NCBI RefSeq assembly: GCF_001956295.1
Contig: NZ_MRTD01000004.1
Coordinates: 248,001 to 312,000, forward strand
DNA length: 64,000 nucleotides
Reading direction: 5' to 3'
Source of the DNA: Paenibacillus sp. FSL A5-0031
GTDB taxonomy: Bacteria > Bacillota > Bacilli > Paenibacillales > Paenibacillaceae
In this document: in pieces, positions 35,632 through 43,334 of the stretch
Layout: each line of letters begins with the position of its first letter
How positions within the stretch are numbered: position 1 is the stretch's first letter
Made by a program: the position numbers and the translations under genes
The notes under the pieces: model-generated
The model's input: only the letters and a program-made list of their open reading frames with translations
What the model was told of the DNA's origin: nothing
Databases searched by the model: none

Positions 35632-35663
35632 AAAAAAAGCAGCAAATCACAAGGATTCGCCGC
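35632..35663 (-). terminator. Attenuator terminator in the GNAT gene leader
   Basis: On the minus strand GCGGCGAATC (35654-35663) pairs with GATTTGCTGC (35639-35648) using two G-U pairs, followed by TTTTTTT. It lies 63 bp before the GNAT start and downstream of that gene's only evident promoter. Confidence 0.8.
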
Positions 35664-35696
35664 ATGATGTGATGTATAACACACTTTGCTTTGTTT

Positions 35697-35739
35697 CCTT
35701 GTAATAGTAAAAATAGAATTGTAGATTAAACTATTACAA
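35697..35739 (-). promoter_or_regulatory. Competing hairpin of the GNAT attenuator
   Basis: TTGTAATAGT (35699-35708) and ACTATTACAA (35730-35739) form a perfect 10-bp stem. The segment 35697-35704 can alternatively pair over 8 bp with 35647-35654 in the terminator 5' arm and loop. The promoter-proximal arm overlaps the end of the leader ORF, so a ribosome stalled there would favour read-through. Confidence 0.65.
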
Positions 35740-35751
35740 AGTAACTGGCAT
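35734..35751 (-). CDS. Five-codon leader peptide MPVTL
   Basis: ATG-CCA-GTT-ACT-TTG-TAA follows GGAAGGGGA at 9 nt and starts about 30 nt from the predicted transcription start. Its last codons overlap one arm of the competing hairpin. Very short leader ORFs of this kind are known upstream of ribosome-targeted resistance genes. Confidence 0.55.
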   Translation of the reverse strand: MPVTL

Positions 35752-35787
35752 AGTGTTGATTCCCCTTCCAAATATAACCTGATAAAA

Positions 35788-35816
35788 ATTGTAGCAAAAT
35801 TCAAGCTCAAAGACAA
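35788..35816 (-). promoter_or_regulatory. Promoter of the GNAT gene leader
   Basis: TTGTCT (35811-35816) and TACAAT (35788-35793) are separated by 17 bp on the minus strand. The transcript would begin near 35781. Confidence 0.7.
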
Positions 35817-35915
35817 TTAAATATACAGAATCTTTCTGTGCATGCAAACTATTTCTGACCGGACTTCGAATATACAAGCAAGCGGCAATTTACTATGCGG
35901 GAAAGAGAGAGCGAT

Positions 35916-36467
35916 ATGGACACAGAAGCAGCATGGATCAAGCAAGTTCAGCGACAATCCAGTGAAACGGCAGCGAATGCACTCGTTTCCCGGTACTACA
36001 AGGAAATGTACAGCTACGCGTACAGGCAAACAACGAACAAACAGCTGTCCATGGATCTTACACAAGACATTTTCATTCATATGCTGCAGTCGATTGGAAA
36101 ATTTGACGGAGCCCGCGGTTCCTTCCGTACTTGGCTGTACAAGCTTGCCACAAACCGAATCGTCGACTACTATCGCTCCAAATATTACAGCTATACCCGT
36201 CATACCGCTCCGATAGAGGAGGAAATGCCAGATGACGGCGATTTTACATTGGAAATAGAAAAAAGAGAGCAGATTGAAACGATAATGCTCCAGGTAAATC
36301 AAATGGATGCTGCCTCACAGCATATTTTCCGCTTGAAGTTTTTTGCTGAGTACACGTTCTCTGACATTGCGCCGCTGCTCAATATTCCAGAATCAACAGC
36401 GAAGACCAAATACTACGCCATGATCAGAAGGCTAAAAAAACAGCTTGGAGGCGACAGCAATGAATGA
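35916..36467 (+). CDS. ECF RNA polymerase sigma factor
   Basis: The 183-residue protein has sigma-70 region 2 (about 18-88: LVSRYYKEMYSYAYRQTTNK, then LTQDIFIHMLQSIGKFDG and TWLYKLATNRIVDYYRS) and region 4 (about 125-178: FAEYTFSDIAPLLNIPESTA). The ATG at 35916 follows AAAGAGAGAG. It overlaps the next gene by 8 nt, and that gene encodes a multi-helix membrane protein followed by an ABC-2 transporter. The operon is probably autoregulated and answers envelope stress (inference). Confidence 0.9.
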   Translation: MDTEAAWIKQVQRQSSETAANALVSRYYKEMYSYAYRQTTNKQLSMDLTQDIFIHMLQSIGKFDGARGSFRTWLYKLATNRIVDYYRSKYYSYTRHTAPIEEEMPDDGDFTLEIEKREQIETIMLQVNQMDAASQHIFRLKFFAEYTFSDIAPLLNIPESTAKTKYYAMIRRLKKQLGGDSNE

Positions 36468-37224
36468 GCAAAAATTTCAGCAAGTCGAACTGCCGGATGA
36501 ACTTGAGATGGAACAGCAAATCCGCAGCATTGTTGCAGCTGGCCTTGTACCAAAGCAAACGTTCTATCACTATTTACGAACGATGTATCGTCGTCTCGGC
36601 TTCAGGCATCTGTTCCATGACTGGACAGAAATCGTCTTTGCGCTAACTGCCGGGTTCGCTCTTATCATCTGGTTCGCACTCACCGCATTTGAACGTTCAA
36701 GAGTACTGAGTGAAGACCTATATTCAGCCATATTCATCGGATCTCCCGTTTTGTATCTCGTCATCGCTCTCCTATTTTTTGTCCGCCGAAAGTACAGCGA
36801 TACGTATGAGACAGAAATGACCTGCAAGTACAATGTGTACCAGCTAGCCTCGCTGAGGATGCTCGTATTCAGCCTCGTCTGCATGGTCGTTAATGCGGTT
36901 TTAATTGTCGCGGCAGCCATCATTTACAGCCAACTAAACGTTTTATTCGCAATATCGCTGTCAGCCGCCTCACTATTTCTTTTCTCTGCTGCTTTCTTGT
37001 ACATCATGGTCAGCGTGCATTCGGACATGATGAAATATGTGCTCATTGCAGGCTGGTTTATTTTGAATCTGACTCTCCTGCAGCTAAACAAAGAGTTTTA
37101 TCTTCATTTCATTTCCGCCATTCCAATTTCTATTTATATTGCAGTCGCCATCTTTGGATGCGCCATATCCTTAAAAAATCTTAAGAAGCTAACGACATTC
37201 CAAAGCTCGGAAGGAGCTCTCTGA
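36460..37224 (+). CDS. Multi-pass membrane protein, candidate anti-sigma factor
   Basis: The 254-residue protein has a soluble N-terminal region (about 1-62) and then six hydrophobic segments (starting about 65, 93, 132, 162, 190 and 210). It overlaps the sigma-factor gene, the usual place for an anti-sigma factor, and its cytosolic N-terminus could bind the sigma factor. No zinc-binding HxxxCxxC motif is seen. The start follows GGAGGCGAC. No family recognised with certainty. Confidence 0.65.
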   Translation: MNEQKFQQVELPDELEMEQQIRSIVAAGLVPKQTFYHYLRTMYRRLGFRHLFHDWTEIVFALTAGFALIIWFALTAFERSRVLSEDLYSAIFIGSPVLYLVIALLFFVRRKYSDTYETEMTCKYNVYQLASLRMLVFSLVCMVVNAVLIVAAAIIYSQLNVLFAISLSAASLFLFSAAFLYIMVSVHSDMMKYVLIAGWFILNLTLLQLNKEFYLHFISAIPISIYIAVAIFGCAISLKNLKKLTTFQSSEGAL

Positions 37225-37225
37225 C

Positions 37226-38107
37226 ATGCTAACCGTACAAAATGTGTCCAAACGCTTCGGCAACTTCAGCGCGCTGGAGCACATTAATCTTGAATTCAAC
37301 AACGGCGTTTACGGACTGCTCGCTCCGAACGGAGCAGGGAAAACGACGTTGATTAAAATGCTAGTCACACTGCTGTACCCCAGTGAGGGTGAAATATTGT
37401 ACAACGGCGAAAATATTATAAGGCTGGATGAACGCTATCGCGAGCAGCTCGGCTATCTTCCCCAGCATTTCGGCTATTACAAAAATTATAGTCCGAGGAA
37501 ATATCTTCTCTATATTGCGGCTTTAAAGGGCATCGAGACCGCTGCCGCGAAGTCCAAAATCGTGGAGCTGCTGAAGCTCGTTGCGCTTGAAGATGTGATC
37601 GATAAAAAAATGAAAAAGTTTTCCGGAGGCATGATCCAGCGTGTCGGCATTGCACAAGCGCTGCTGAATGATCCGCGAATTCTTATTCTGGACGAGCCTA
37701 CAGCGGGTTTGGACCCGAAGGAACGAGCCCGGTTTCGCAATATGTTGACCAGCCTAGCGCGTAATCGAATCGTTATATTGTCTACACATATCGTGTCGGA
37801 TGTGGAATCGATTGCGAATGAAATTATTTTGATCAAGGACAAACGCGTGCTGCATAAGGATTCCATTGCGAATATTTGCAGCCTCATCGACGGTATGGTG
37901 TATGAAACTACGGTTGATTTTGATGCTGCAGATGCATTTCGACATTCGTATCTGTCGCTTTCTGAGAAGCAGGAATCAGGTCGGATGAAATTTAGGTTTA
38001 TAGGCACAGGGCATCCTAAGCCCGATTGGCACCCTTCAGCGCCAAGCCTTGAGGATGTATTCATCTACATTTATCAGGATGAATCCGCTGCGGAACAACC
38101 GGTATGA
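37226..38107 (+). CDS. ABC transporter ATP-binding protein (ABC-2 type system)
   Basis: The 293-residue ATPase has Walker A APNGAGKTT (about 33-41), Q-loop GYLPQHFG, signature FSGGMIQRVGIAQ, Walker B ILILDEPTAGLDP and switch His in LSTHIVSDVE. The C-terminal extension (about 215-293) is typical of drug or peptide export ATPases. It starts 1 bp after the membrane protein gene and overlaps the downstream permease by 4 nt. Confidence 0.95.
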   Translation: MLTVQNVSKRFGNFSALEHINLEFNNGVYGLLAPNGAGKTTLIKMLVTLLYPSEGEILYNGENIIRLDERYREQLGYLPQHFGYYKNYSPRKYLLYIAALKGIETAAAKSKIVELLKLVALEDVIDKKMKKFSGGMIQRVGIAQALLNDPRILILDEPTAGLDPKERARFRNMLTSLARNRIVILSTHIVSDVESIANEIILIKDKRVLHKDSIANICSLIDGMVYETTVDFDAADAFRHSYLSLSEKQESGRMKFRFIGTGHPKPDWHPSAPSLEDVFIYIYQDESAAEQPV

Positions 38108-39393
38108 GCTGGAAAATTCGAGTTTACGAGCTGAGAAAAGCGCTTCTCTCACCCGTCATTATCGCGCTGCTGCTGGTGTTTACCGCTTATAATCTATTCC
38201 TCATTGCTCAAGAGGCTTATAAAAAGGATGAAATGAGCATATTGAACGAGCTTGTTGCACAGTTCGGTTCCGAGATTACTAAGCCGATGCAGGAGGATTA
38301 CAAGTCTTACTATTTGTCGCGACTGGACGAAATGAACAAGCTGACGAATAAACGGACATCTCAAACGTATGAAATGCCCAGCGATTTTTTTGAATATGAA
38401 AATTATAAGCGTTACGTGACCGATCAACCGAATCTTTACAGCACTGACGAGCTAGATTTGTTTAATGAGCTGCGAGTTATTCAAAATTATTATTTCTTGA
38501 TGCAAGACATCGATGATACCTATGCTGGGTTCGATATGAAGCAGATCGCCGAGGGCGAGATAAAGAAATATGGATTCAGCGGCTCGGCGGCTGATTTGGT
38601 GAGACAGCGGTATGACTACATTGCTGAGAGACTACATCAGCTTATCGCAAGTGGCGAGCACAAGAATCTATTCTTCATTGGTCAAATCTATCAATCACAT
38701 TCGATGCTGTTCAAAACGCTCATTGGATCTATTTTGCTGCAGCTGATGATTTTAGTTGTATTAATGACCGGGTATATAAGCAATTACGAATTTGAGCAAG
38801 GTACACATCTGCTGCACTACTCCACCAAACGAGGCAGAAGGCTGCAAACGGATAAGCTGCTTTCCTCCTTCGCAGCCAGCATAATCGTGACGACCGCTCT
38901 AACCGGAATTTCGTTGTCCGCCTACTTCCTGACCTTCAGCTACAAGGGACTTTGGAAGGTGCCGGTCAGCAGCTTTTTCAATTGGGAATTCGGTATGCCT
39001 TATCCTTATTTAACTTGGCACTCGATGTCTTATATTGCCTTTTTAGGCTGTGCTATCGCGCTCATCTTTGTGCTCCTGCTTATCTTTACCGCCATCACCT
39101 TTGTGTTAACCGCAATTATTCGCAACAGCTATTTGGTATTTGGAGCATTTGCCATACTTTTCGGCTCTTTTCTCCTAATCATCAACCTCGTACCAAGAGA
39201 TTTAAAGCTTATTTTATTTACAGGGTTTACCCCTTTTCATCTTGTATTGAATCCGAAAGCGTGGTTTACAGCAAGCGGCGCCTTCATGAGCCTTCCAAAT
39301 AACGAATGGATCACAGCTGGCATTTGGCTGGCGCTGCTAACACTGTGCTGCATCCTCTGCTTGCATCAATTTAAACGACAAAATATTAATTAG
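38104..39393 (+). CDS. ABC-2 type permease, first subunit
   Basis: The 429-residue protein has an N-terminal helix (about 15-32), a large extracytoplasmic region (about 35-195), then five or more helices with ELRKAL at the start and KRGRRLQTDKLLSS as the cytoplasmic loop after the second helix. This is the ABC-2 membrane protein layout with a big first external domain. The ATGA overlap with the ATPase gene shows coupling. Substrate unknown. Confidence 0.85.
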   Translation: MSWKIRVYELRKALLSPVIIALLLVFTAYNLFLIAQEAYKKDEMSILNELVAQFGSEITKPMQEDYKSYYLSRLDEMNKLTNKRTSQTYEMPSDFFEYENYKRYVTDQPNLYSTDELDLFNELRVIQNYYFLMQDIDDTYAGFDMKQIAEGEIKKYGFSGSAADLVRQRYDYIAERLHQLIASGEHKNLFFIGQIYQSHSMLFKTLIGSILLQLMILVVLMTGYISNYEFEQGTHLLHYSTKRGRRLQTDKLLSSFAASIIVTTALTGISLSAYFLTFSYKGLWKVPVSSFFNWEFGMPYPYLTWHSMSYIAFLGCAIALIFVLLLIFTAITFVLTAIIRNSYLVFGAFAILFGSFLLIINLVPRDLKLILFTGFTPFHLVLNPKAWFTASGAFMSLPNNEWITAGIWLALLTLCCILCLHQFKRQNIN

Positions 39394-39405
39394 ATAGGAG
39401 CTCCT

Positions 39406-40551
39406 ATGACAATCGTGCTGCATGAAATAAAGAAGGTTTTTGGCCTGAGGATGGTCATTATGCTTCTAGCGATCAATGTTGTATTTTATTTCTTATTCAT
39501 ACAGTTTTATTTTCAACATTTTCCTAACGGAAATCCCGATACTGAAATTCATAAAGCCAGCATTGAGATGAAAAAGGATTATGGCACGCATATGGATAAT
39601 GCTGAGTATGAGCTGTTTAGACAGAAATACGATGAAACAATCGAAAAAGCAGAACAATTCATGAAGACCGATCAGCAATTCATGGATGCTGGGATCACTA
39701 CCTATGAGCAATTTTACAACAGTGATTATAACAATGAGCAACTGAACAAGCTCCATAATTATGCTGTATTCGAGTCGGATACCGAACTGTTCTGGGAGCT
39801 GCAAGCACGCAGGTACATGATCGAACGCTATGAAAATAGTGAAAAATATCCTTACAACGCATATGGCGAGGTTGATGCGAAGCAGCAGAATAGAATGGAG
39901 AAGCATGTTGCTTCCGATGAGGGTGACTCGATATTTACCGATGTTGTTTTCAGTAATTATATGAGTTTAATCATCTACATGACCGTTCTTATCGGTTTAA
40001 GCATCCTCTTTATGGTTTCACCTATTTTTCTTCACGATAAACGAAGCAAGCTTATTCATTTGCAATATACTGCGCGAATCGGACGAAGGCTTTTCTTGCG
40101 AAAGCTTACTGCTGCAATGATTTCCACACTTCTTATCGTAACCGTACAGCTTGGCGTCTTCTTCCTCATGTATAGCAGGCTGGGAACAGGATTATTTCTG
40201 GACTCGGGCATCAATTCGATATTTAATATAGGTTACTTTTGGTATGATCTCACATTCGGACAATACATCGGTCTGACTGTAGCAGCTATATATGCGCTCA
40301 GTCTAATCACCGCGGTGTTTGCAGCATGGATCTCGAGCATAGCTCCTAATTACATGGTTATCATCGGACTCCAAATCCCTTATGCTTTTCTGATGTTTGG
40401 ATGGATGGAAAAATTACTAATCGGTAGACTTGCCGATATTTATTACGCGCAGCATGTGCAGCCGCTAACTTATTTACTTCTTGCCGCAGGCGCAGTTCTA
40501 CTATTTGTTCTTCGCTGGCGGAGTGAGCGACGAGCAGATTTGCTCGTGTAG
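39406..40551 (+). CDS. ABC-2 type permease, second subunit
   Basis: The 381-residue protein parallels the previous gene: helix at about 15-32, external domain (about 35-180) rich in charged residues, cytoplasmic loop with QYTARIGRRLFLRKLTAA, and five further helices. The shared loop pattern (RxGRRL-x3-KL) suggests the two permeases form a heterodimer. It is the last gene of the sigma/ABC operon. Confidence 0.85.
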   Translation: MTIVLHEIKKVFGLRMVIMLLAINVVFYFLFIQFYFQHFPNGNPDTEIHKASIEMKKDYGTHMDNAEYELFRQKYDETIEKAEQFMKTDQQFMDAGITTYEQFYNSDYNNEQLNKLHNYAVFESDTELFWELQARRYMIERYENSEKYPYNAYGEVDAKQQNRMEKHVASDEGDSIFTDVVFSNYMSLIIYMTVLIGLSILFMVSPIFLHDKRSKLIHLQYTARIGRRLFLRKLTAAMISTLLIVTVQLGVFFLMYSRLGTGLFLDSGINSIFNIGYFWYDLTFGQYIGLTVAAIYALSLITAVFAAWISSIAPNYMVIIGLQIPYAFLMFGWMEKLLIGRLADIYYAQHVQPLTYLLLAAGAVLLFVLRWRSERRADLLV

Positions 40552-40566
40552 CAAGCATGATTGATC

Positions 40567-40629
40567 TAACTGTTAGTTAAGATGCTGAGGCAGCCTAGAA
40601 TTGAACAGTAATACTTAGGCTGCCTCAGC
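40567..40629. promoter_or_regulatory. Strong inverted repeat between ABC operon and marR-like gene
   Basis: GCTGAGGCAGCCTA (40584-40597) and its exact complement (40616-40629) flank an 18-nt loop with no T-run on either strand. Just before it is the near-palindrome TAACT-GTT-AGTTA (40567-40579). It may be a processed 3' hairpin or a weak terminator. Confidence 0.6.
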
Positions 40630-40714
40630 CATAAAAAATAGGCTTTACAACAAATTGGAAATATATTATATTTGTATGCACAAACAACTTTTATGTAAAA
40701 ATGAGGTAATGACG

Positions 40715-41143
40715 ATGCTGGATACGTATTTAAAGGAATGCCTGTACTTCACTGCAAACCGATTGGGCAGAATTATCACAAAGATGGCAGAAGATGAATT
40801 TGCCGTTAGCGGCATGTCACCCACGGCTGCTTTTTTATTAATGGCTGTGTATGAGAAGGATGGTATCTCACAGAAGGAGTTAGGCGAGATTCTCCATCTC
40901 CAGCCCTCCACTGTGACCCGTCTGATTGAGAAGCTTGTTATCAAAGGGCTGCTCACCAGCCGAGTAGATGGGCGTTTATCACTTATTTCCGCCACCGAGA
41001 AAGGCAAAGCATTAAATGACACGATTAATGAGTGCTGGATGAATTTGCGTAAACGTTACGCCTTATTGCTCGGTGAAAAAGAAAGCGAAGAGCTGTCCTT
41101 TCAACTATGTGCGGTAAGCGATCAACTAGAAAATAAAGAATGA
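40715..41143 (+). CDS. MarR-family transcription regulator
   Basis: The 142-residue protein has a central winged helix (about 35-98): GISQKELGEILHLQPSTVTRL recognition region and wing LLTSRVDGRLSLISATEKGK, flanked by dimerisation helices. The ATG at 40715 follows GAGGT at 8 nt. It is 91 bp upstream of an NmrA-like gene on the same strand, with the inverted repeat CTTGT-N4-ACAAG between them, so it may repress that gene in response to redox or electrophile stress (inference). Confidence 0.88.
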   Translation: MLDTYLKECLYFTANRLGRIITKMAEDEFAVSGMSPTAAFLLMAVYEKDGISQKELGEILHLQPSTVTRLIEKLVIKGLLTSRVDGRLSLISATEKGKALNDTINECWMNLRKRYALLLGEKESEELSFQLCAVSDQLENKE

Positions 41144-41173
41144 CAACATCTTCTTTATTTAAGAAAACATTTG

Positions 41174-41187
41174 CTTGTGCAAACAAG
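41174..41187. promoter_or_regulatory. Candidate MarR operator
   Basis: CTTGT-GCAA-ACAAG is a compact dyad in the 91-bp gap between the marR-like and NmrA-like genes, of the size MarR dimers bind. Confidence 0.5.
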
Positions 41188-41234
41188 TTAAATAGTTTTA
41201 TTGAATATAAATAAAAACGCAAAGGAGAGATTTT

Positions 41235-42068
41235 ATGAAAAACAAACCTATTTTAATCATTGGAGGTACCGGTAAAACGGGTCGCCGCGTAGCAGAAAGA
41301 TTGACCGCTCGTGGACTGCCCATACGAATCGGCTCCCGCTCAAGTGATCCTTCGTTCGATTGGGGAAATCCGTCAACATGGGCAGCGTCCCTGCAAGGCG
41401 CAGAGTCTGTATATATTACGTACTACCCCGACTTAGCGCTTCCCGGTGCTGCCGCATCGATCGGTGCTTTCGCTGAGCAAGCAGTGAAACAAGGAATCAA
41501 GCGCTTGGTGCTATTGTCCGGCCGAGGTGAAGAAGAAGCTCAGCTTAGTGAGAAAGCACTGCGCGACTCTGGTGCTGACTGGACGATTTTGCGGGCGAGC
41601 TGGTTTTGTCAAAATTTCAGTGAAAGCTTCCTGCTGGATTCCGTACTCAGCGGAAGTGTTATACTCCCTGCCGCGGACGTAGCTGAGCCATTCATCGACG
41701 CGGATGACATTGCCGATGTCGCAGTCGCAGCGCTTACTGAGGATAGCCATATCGGCAAGCTTTATGAGCTGACTGGCCCGCGCGCGCTCACCTTTAAAGA
41801 AGCTACCGAAGAAATTGCGTTAGCCAGCGGCAGAGATGTCCGCTACGTACAGGTAACCTCCGAGCAGTTTATCTCTGCGCTTGCGCAGCAGGATATGCCT
41901 GATTATGTTCTCACGTTATTGACTGAGCTATTTACTAAAGTGCTGGATGGACGTAATTCACACCTGACAGATGGCGTTCAGCTCGCTCTAAAGCGTGAGC
42001 CTCGGGATTTTGCAGACTACGCTCGAGACACCGCAGATGCAGGTATATGGGGGGTTCCAAATGTTTGA
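41235..42068 (+). CDS. NmrA-like NAD(P)-binding protein
   Basis: The 277-residue protein begins PILIIGGTGKTGRRVAERL, the NmrA/atypical-SDR Rossmann motif. It continues with GIKRLVLLSGRGEEEAQLSE, DWTILRASWFCQNFSE and the FIDADDIADVAVAAL segment common in NmrA-like oxidoreductases or redox sensors. The YxxxK pair is not evident. It overlaps the DUF1772 gene by 8 nt. The start follows AAAGGAGAG. Confidence 0.85.
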   Translation: MKNKPILIIGGTGKTGRRVAERLTARGLPIRIGSRSSDPSFDWGNPSTWAASLQGAESVYITYYPDLALPGAAASIGAFAEQAVKQGIKRLVLLSGRGEEEAQLSEKALRDSGADWTILRASWFCQNFSESFLLDSVLSGSVILPAADVAEPFIDADDIADVAVAALTEDSHIGKLYELTGPRALTFKEATEEIALASGRDVRYVQVTSEQFISALAQQDMPDYVLTLLTELFTKVLDGRNSHLTDGVQLALKREPRDFADYARDTADAGIWGVPNV

Positions 42069-42546
42069 TCGATCCATCGTTGTCTTAACCTTTTTCTCTG
42101 CTCTTGGCTCAGGTTTGATGGCAGGATTGTTTTTTGTCTTTTCGACGTTTATGATGACCGCTCTCTCGCGTCTTCCTGCAGCGCAAAGCATTGCCGCCAT
42201 GCAGTCCATCAACGTCGTAATATTGAACCCGTTGTTTGGTCTAGTGTTTTCTGGGACAGCTTTAGCAAGCATCTTACTTGCGATTGTCTCATTTTTCCGA
42301 TTAGGTGAACCCGCGGCAACCTATTTGCTTGCCGGCAGCCTTCTCTATCTCATTGGCTCCGTTCTAGTAACGATTGTATTTAACGTACCTTTAAACGATA
42401 TGCTTGCCTCAGCAGACCCAGGTGTCGTAGGCCCCGATTTATGGACGCGTTATGTTGCCAGCTGGACGCCATGGAATCATGTACGAACCATTTCCACCAT
42501 TGCGTCGTTGGTTTGTTTTATTATAGCGTTCCGACATTCGAGCTAA
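42061..42546 (+). CDS. DUF1772 (anthrone-oxygenase-like) membrane protein
   Basis: The 161-residue protein has four helices (about 5-33, 53-75, 84-106 and 140-158) and the DUF1772 pattern GLMAGLFFVFSTFMMTALSR with MQSINVVILNPLF and a late WTPWNHVRT. The family is related to fungal anthrone oxygenases; the bacterial role is unknown. The start ATG 42061 follows GGGGGG and lies inside the end of the NmrA-like gene, a common pairing. It is convergent with a GNAT gene 9 bp away. Confidence 0.85.
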   Translation: MFDRSIVVLTFFSALGSGLMAGLFFVFSTFMMTALSRLPAAQSIAAMQSINVVILNPLFGLVFSGTALASILLAIVSFFRLGEPAATYLLAGSLLYLIGSVLVTIVFNVPLNDMLASADPGVVGPDLWTRYVASWTPWNHVRTISTIASLVCFIIAFRHSS

Positions 42547-42555
42547 CGGTGGTAC

Positions 42556-43011
42556 TTAAAGCTTCTTTTCAAAGCAAAGGCTTGAATCGCAGGAAATATA
42601 TTCACCATATCTATCAATTTCATAATAATGATGTTTTTTATAGAAATGAAGCGCTTCGGGTTGTGGAGCCCCTGCTTCCAAACGGATATATTGATAATTC
42701 ATATCCTTCGCTCTGGCTTCTAAATCCTTCAAAACTTGTGCGGCTATGCCGTTCCTTCTAAATTCGGGGCTGACATAAAATCGTTTTAATTCTATATACT
42801 CCTCATCCAGCGGTTTTATGGCTCCACATCCAACCGGTTCTCCTTGCTCGTACGCAACCACAAATACAATTTGCTCTATTCCAGGATCACTAAAATCTAC
42901 TGTAAATACTTCCTCTGCCGTATATCTTTGCGCTAAATCCTCATCCAGCTTCTGAATAAGCCGATGTAAATCTGTATCGGTATGTGATACTTGTACAATT
43001 TTCACAGCCAT
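42556..43011 (-). CDS. GNAT N-acetyltransferase
   Basis: The 151-residue protein has the acetyl-CoA loop RFYVSPEFRRNGIAAQVLKD (R/Q-x-x-G-x-A, about 87-106) preceded by GCGAIKPLDEEYIELK and followed by LEAGAPQPEALHFYKKHHYY. This is the standard GNAT core of small-molecule or protein acetylases. Substrate unknown. The start follows GAGGACGTGC. Confidence 0.88.
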   Translation of the reverse strand: MAVKIVQVSHTDTDLHRLIQKLDEDLAQRYTAEEVFTVDFSDPGIEQIVFVVAYEQGEPVGCGAIKPLDEEYIELKRFYVSPEFRRNGIAAQVLKDLEARAKDMNYQYIRLEAGAPQPEALHFYKKHHYYEIDRYGEYISCDSSLCFEKKL

Positions 43012-43124
43012 TTCTGCACGTCCTCTAGTTTGAATAGTTACATGATTATCAATCGATGGTACTCCGTCTTCTATTATTTTACCGAATTCGCTTCACCCTT
43101 TCCACTTTAAAGCTAACTGCAAAA

Positions 43125-43162
43125 GTCAAAAAAGCTCTCATGGACTAAGCCATGAGAGCTTT
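43125..43162 (-). terminator. Intrinsic terminator of the sugar-catabolism operon
   Basis: A perfect 13-bp stem AAAGCTCTCATGG (43131-43143) with 43150-43162 and a T-rich tail on the minus strand. It lies 72 bp beyond the small ORF and 172 bp beyond the isomerase gene. Confidence 0.88.
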
Positions 43163-43234
43163 CTTTTGGGCGGTTTCATGAGATTTTCGCTTAAATCTAC
43201 ATCACACATTCATCTCAAACCGATGACTAACCTC

Positions 43235-43327
43235 TTATTTGCCGCCGTGCAGCCAGACGGTTTGCCTTCCAACTGGACTGCTTGCAGCCAATAATTCATC
43301 TGTAGAGAACGATTGAGGATGCTCCAT
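43235..43327 (-). CDS. Possible 30-residue small protein at the operon end
   Basis: A 30-codon frame starts MEHPQSFSTDELL at ATG 43327, 7 bp after the isomerase stop, and ends VWLHGGK before TAA. AAAGGA lies 12 nt upstream. It sits before the operon terminator. It could be a coupled small protein or the remnant tail of a lost gene; no family recognised. Confidence 0.4.
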   Translation of the reverse strand: MEHPQSFSTDELLAASSPVGRQTVWLHGGK

Positions 43328-43334
43328 GCTTGTT

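Noticed and set aside
35817..36302. 161-codon minus-strand frame over the sigma factor start and GNAT promoter
   Set aside because: It overlaps a well-supported ECF sigma gene and the promoter of the attenuated leader; composition is not protein-like.
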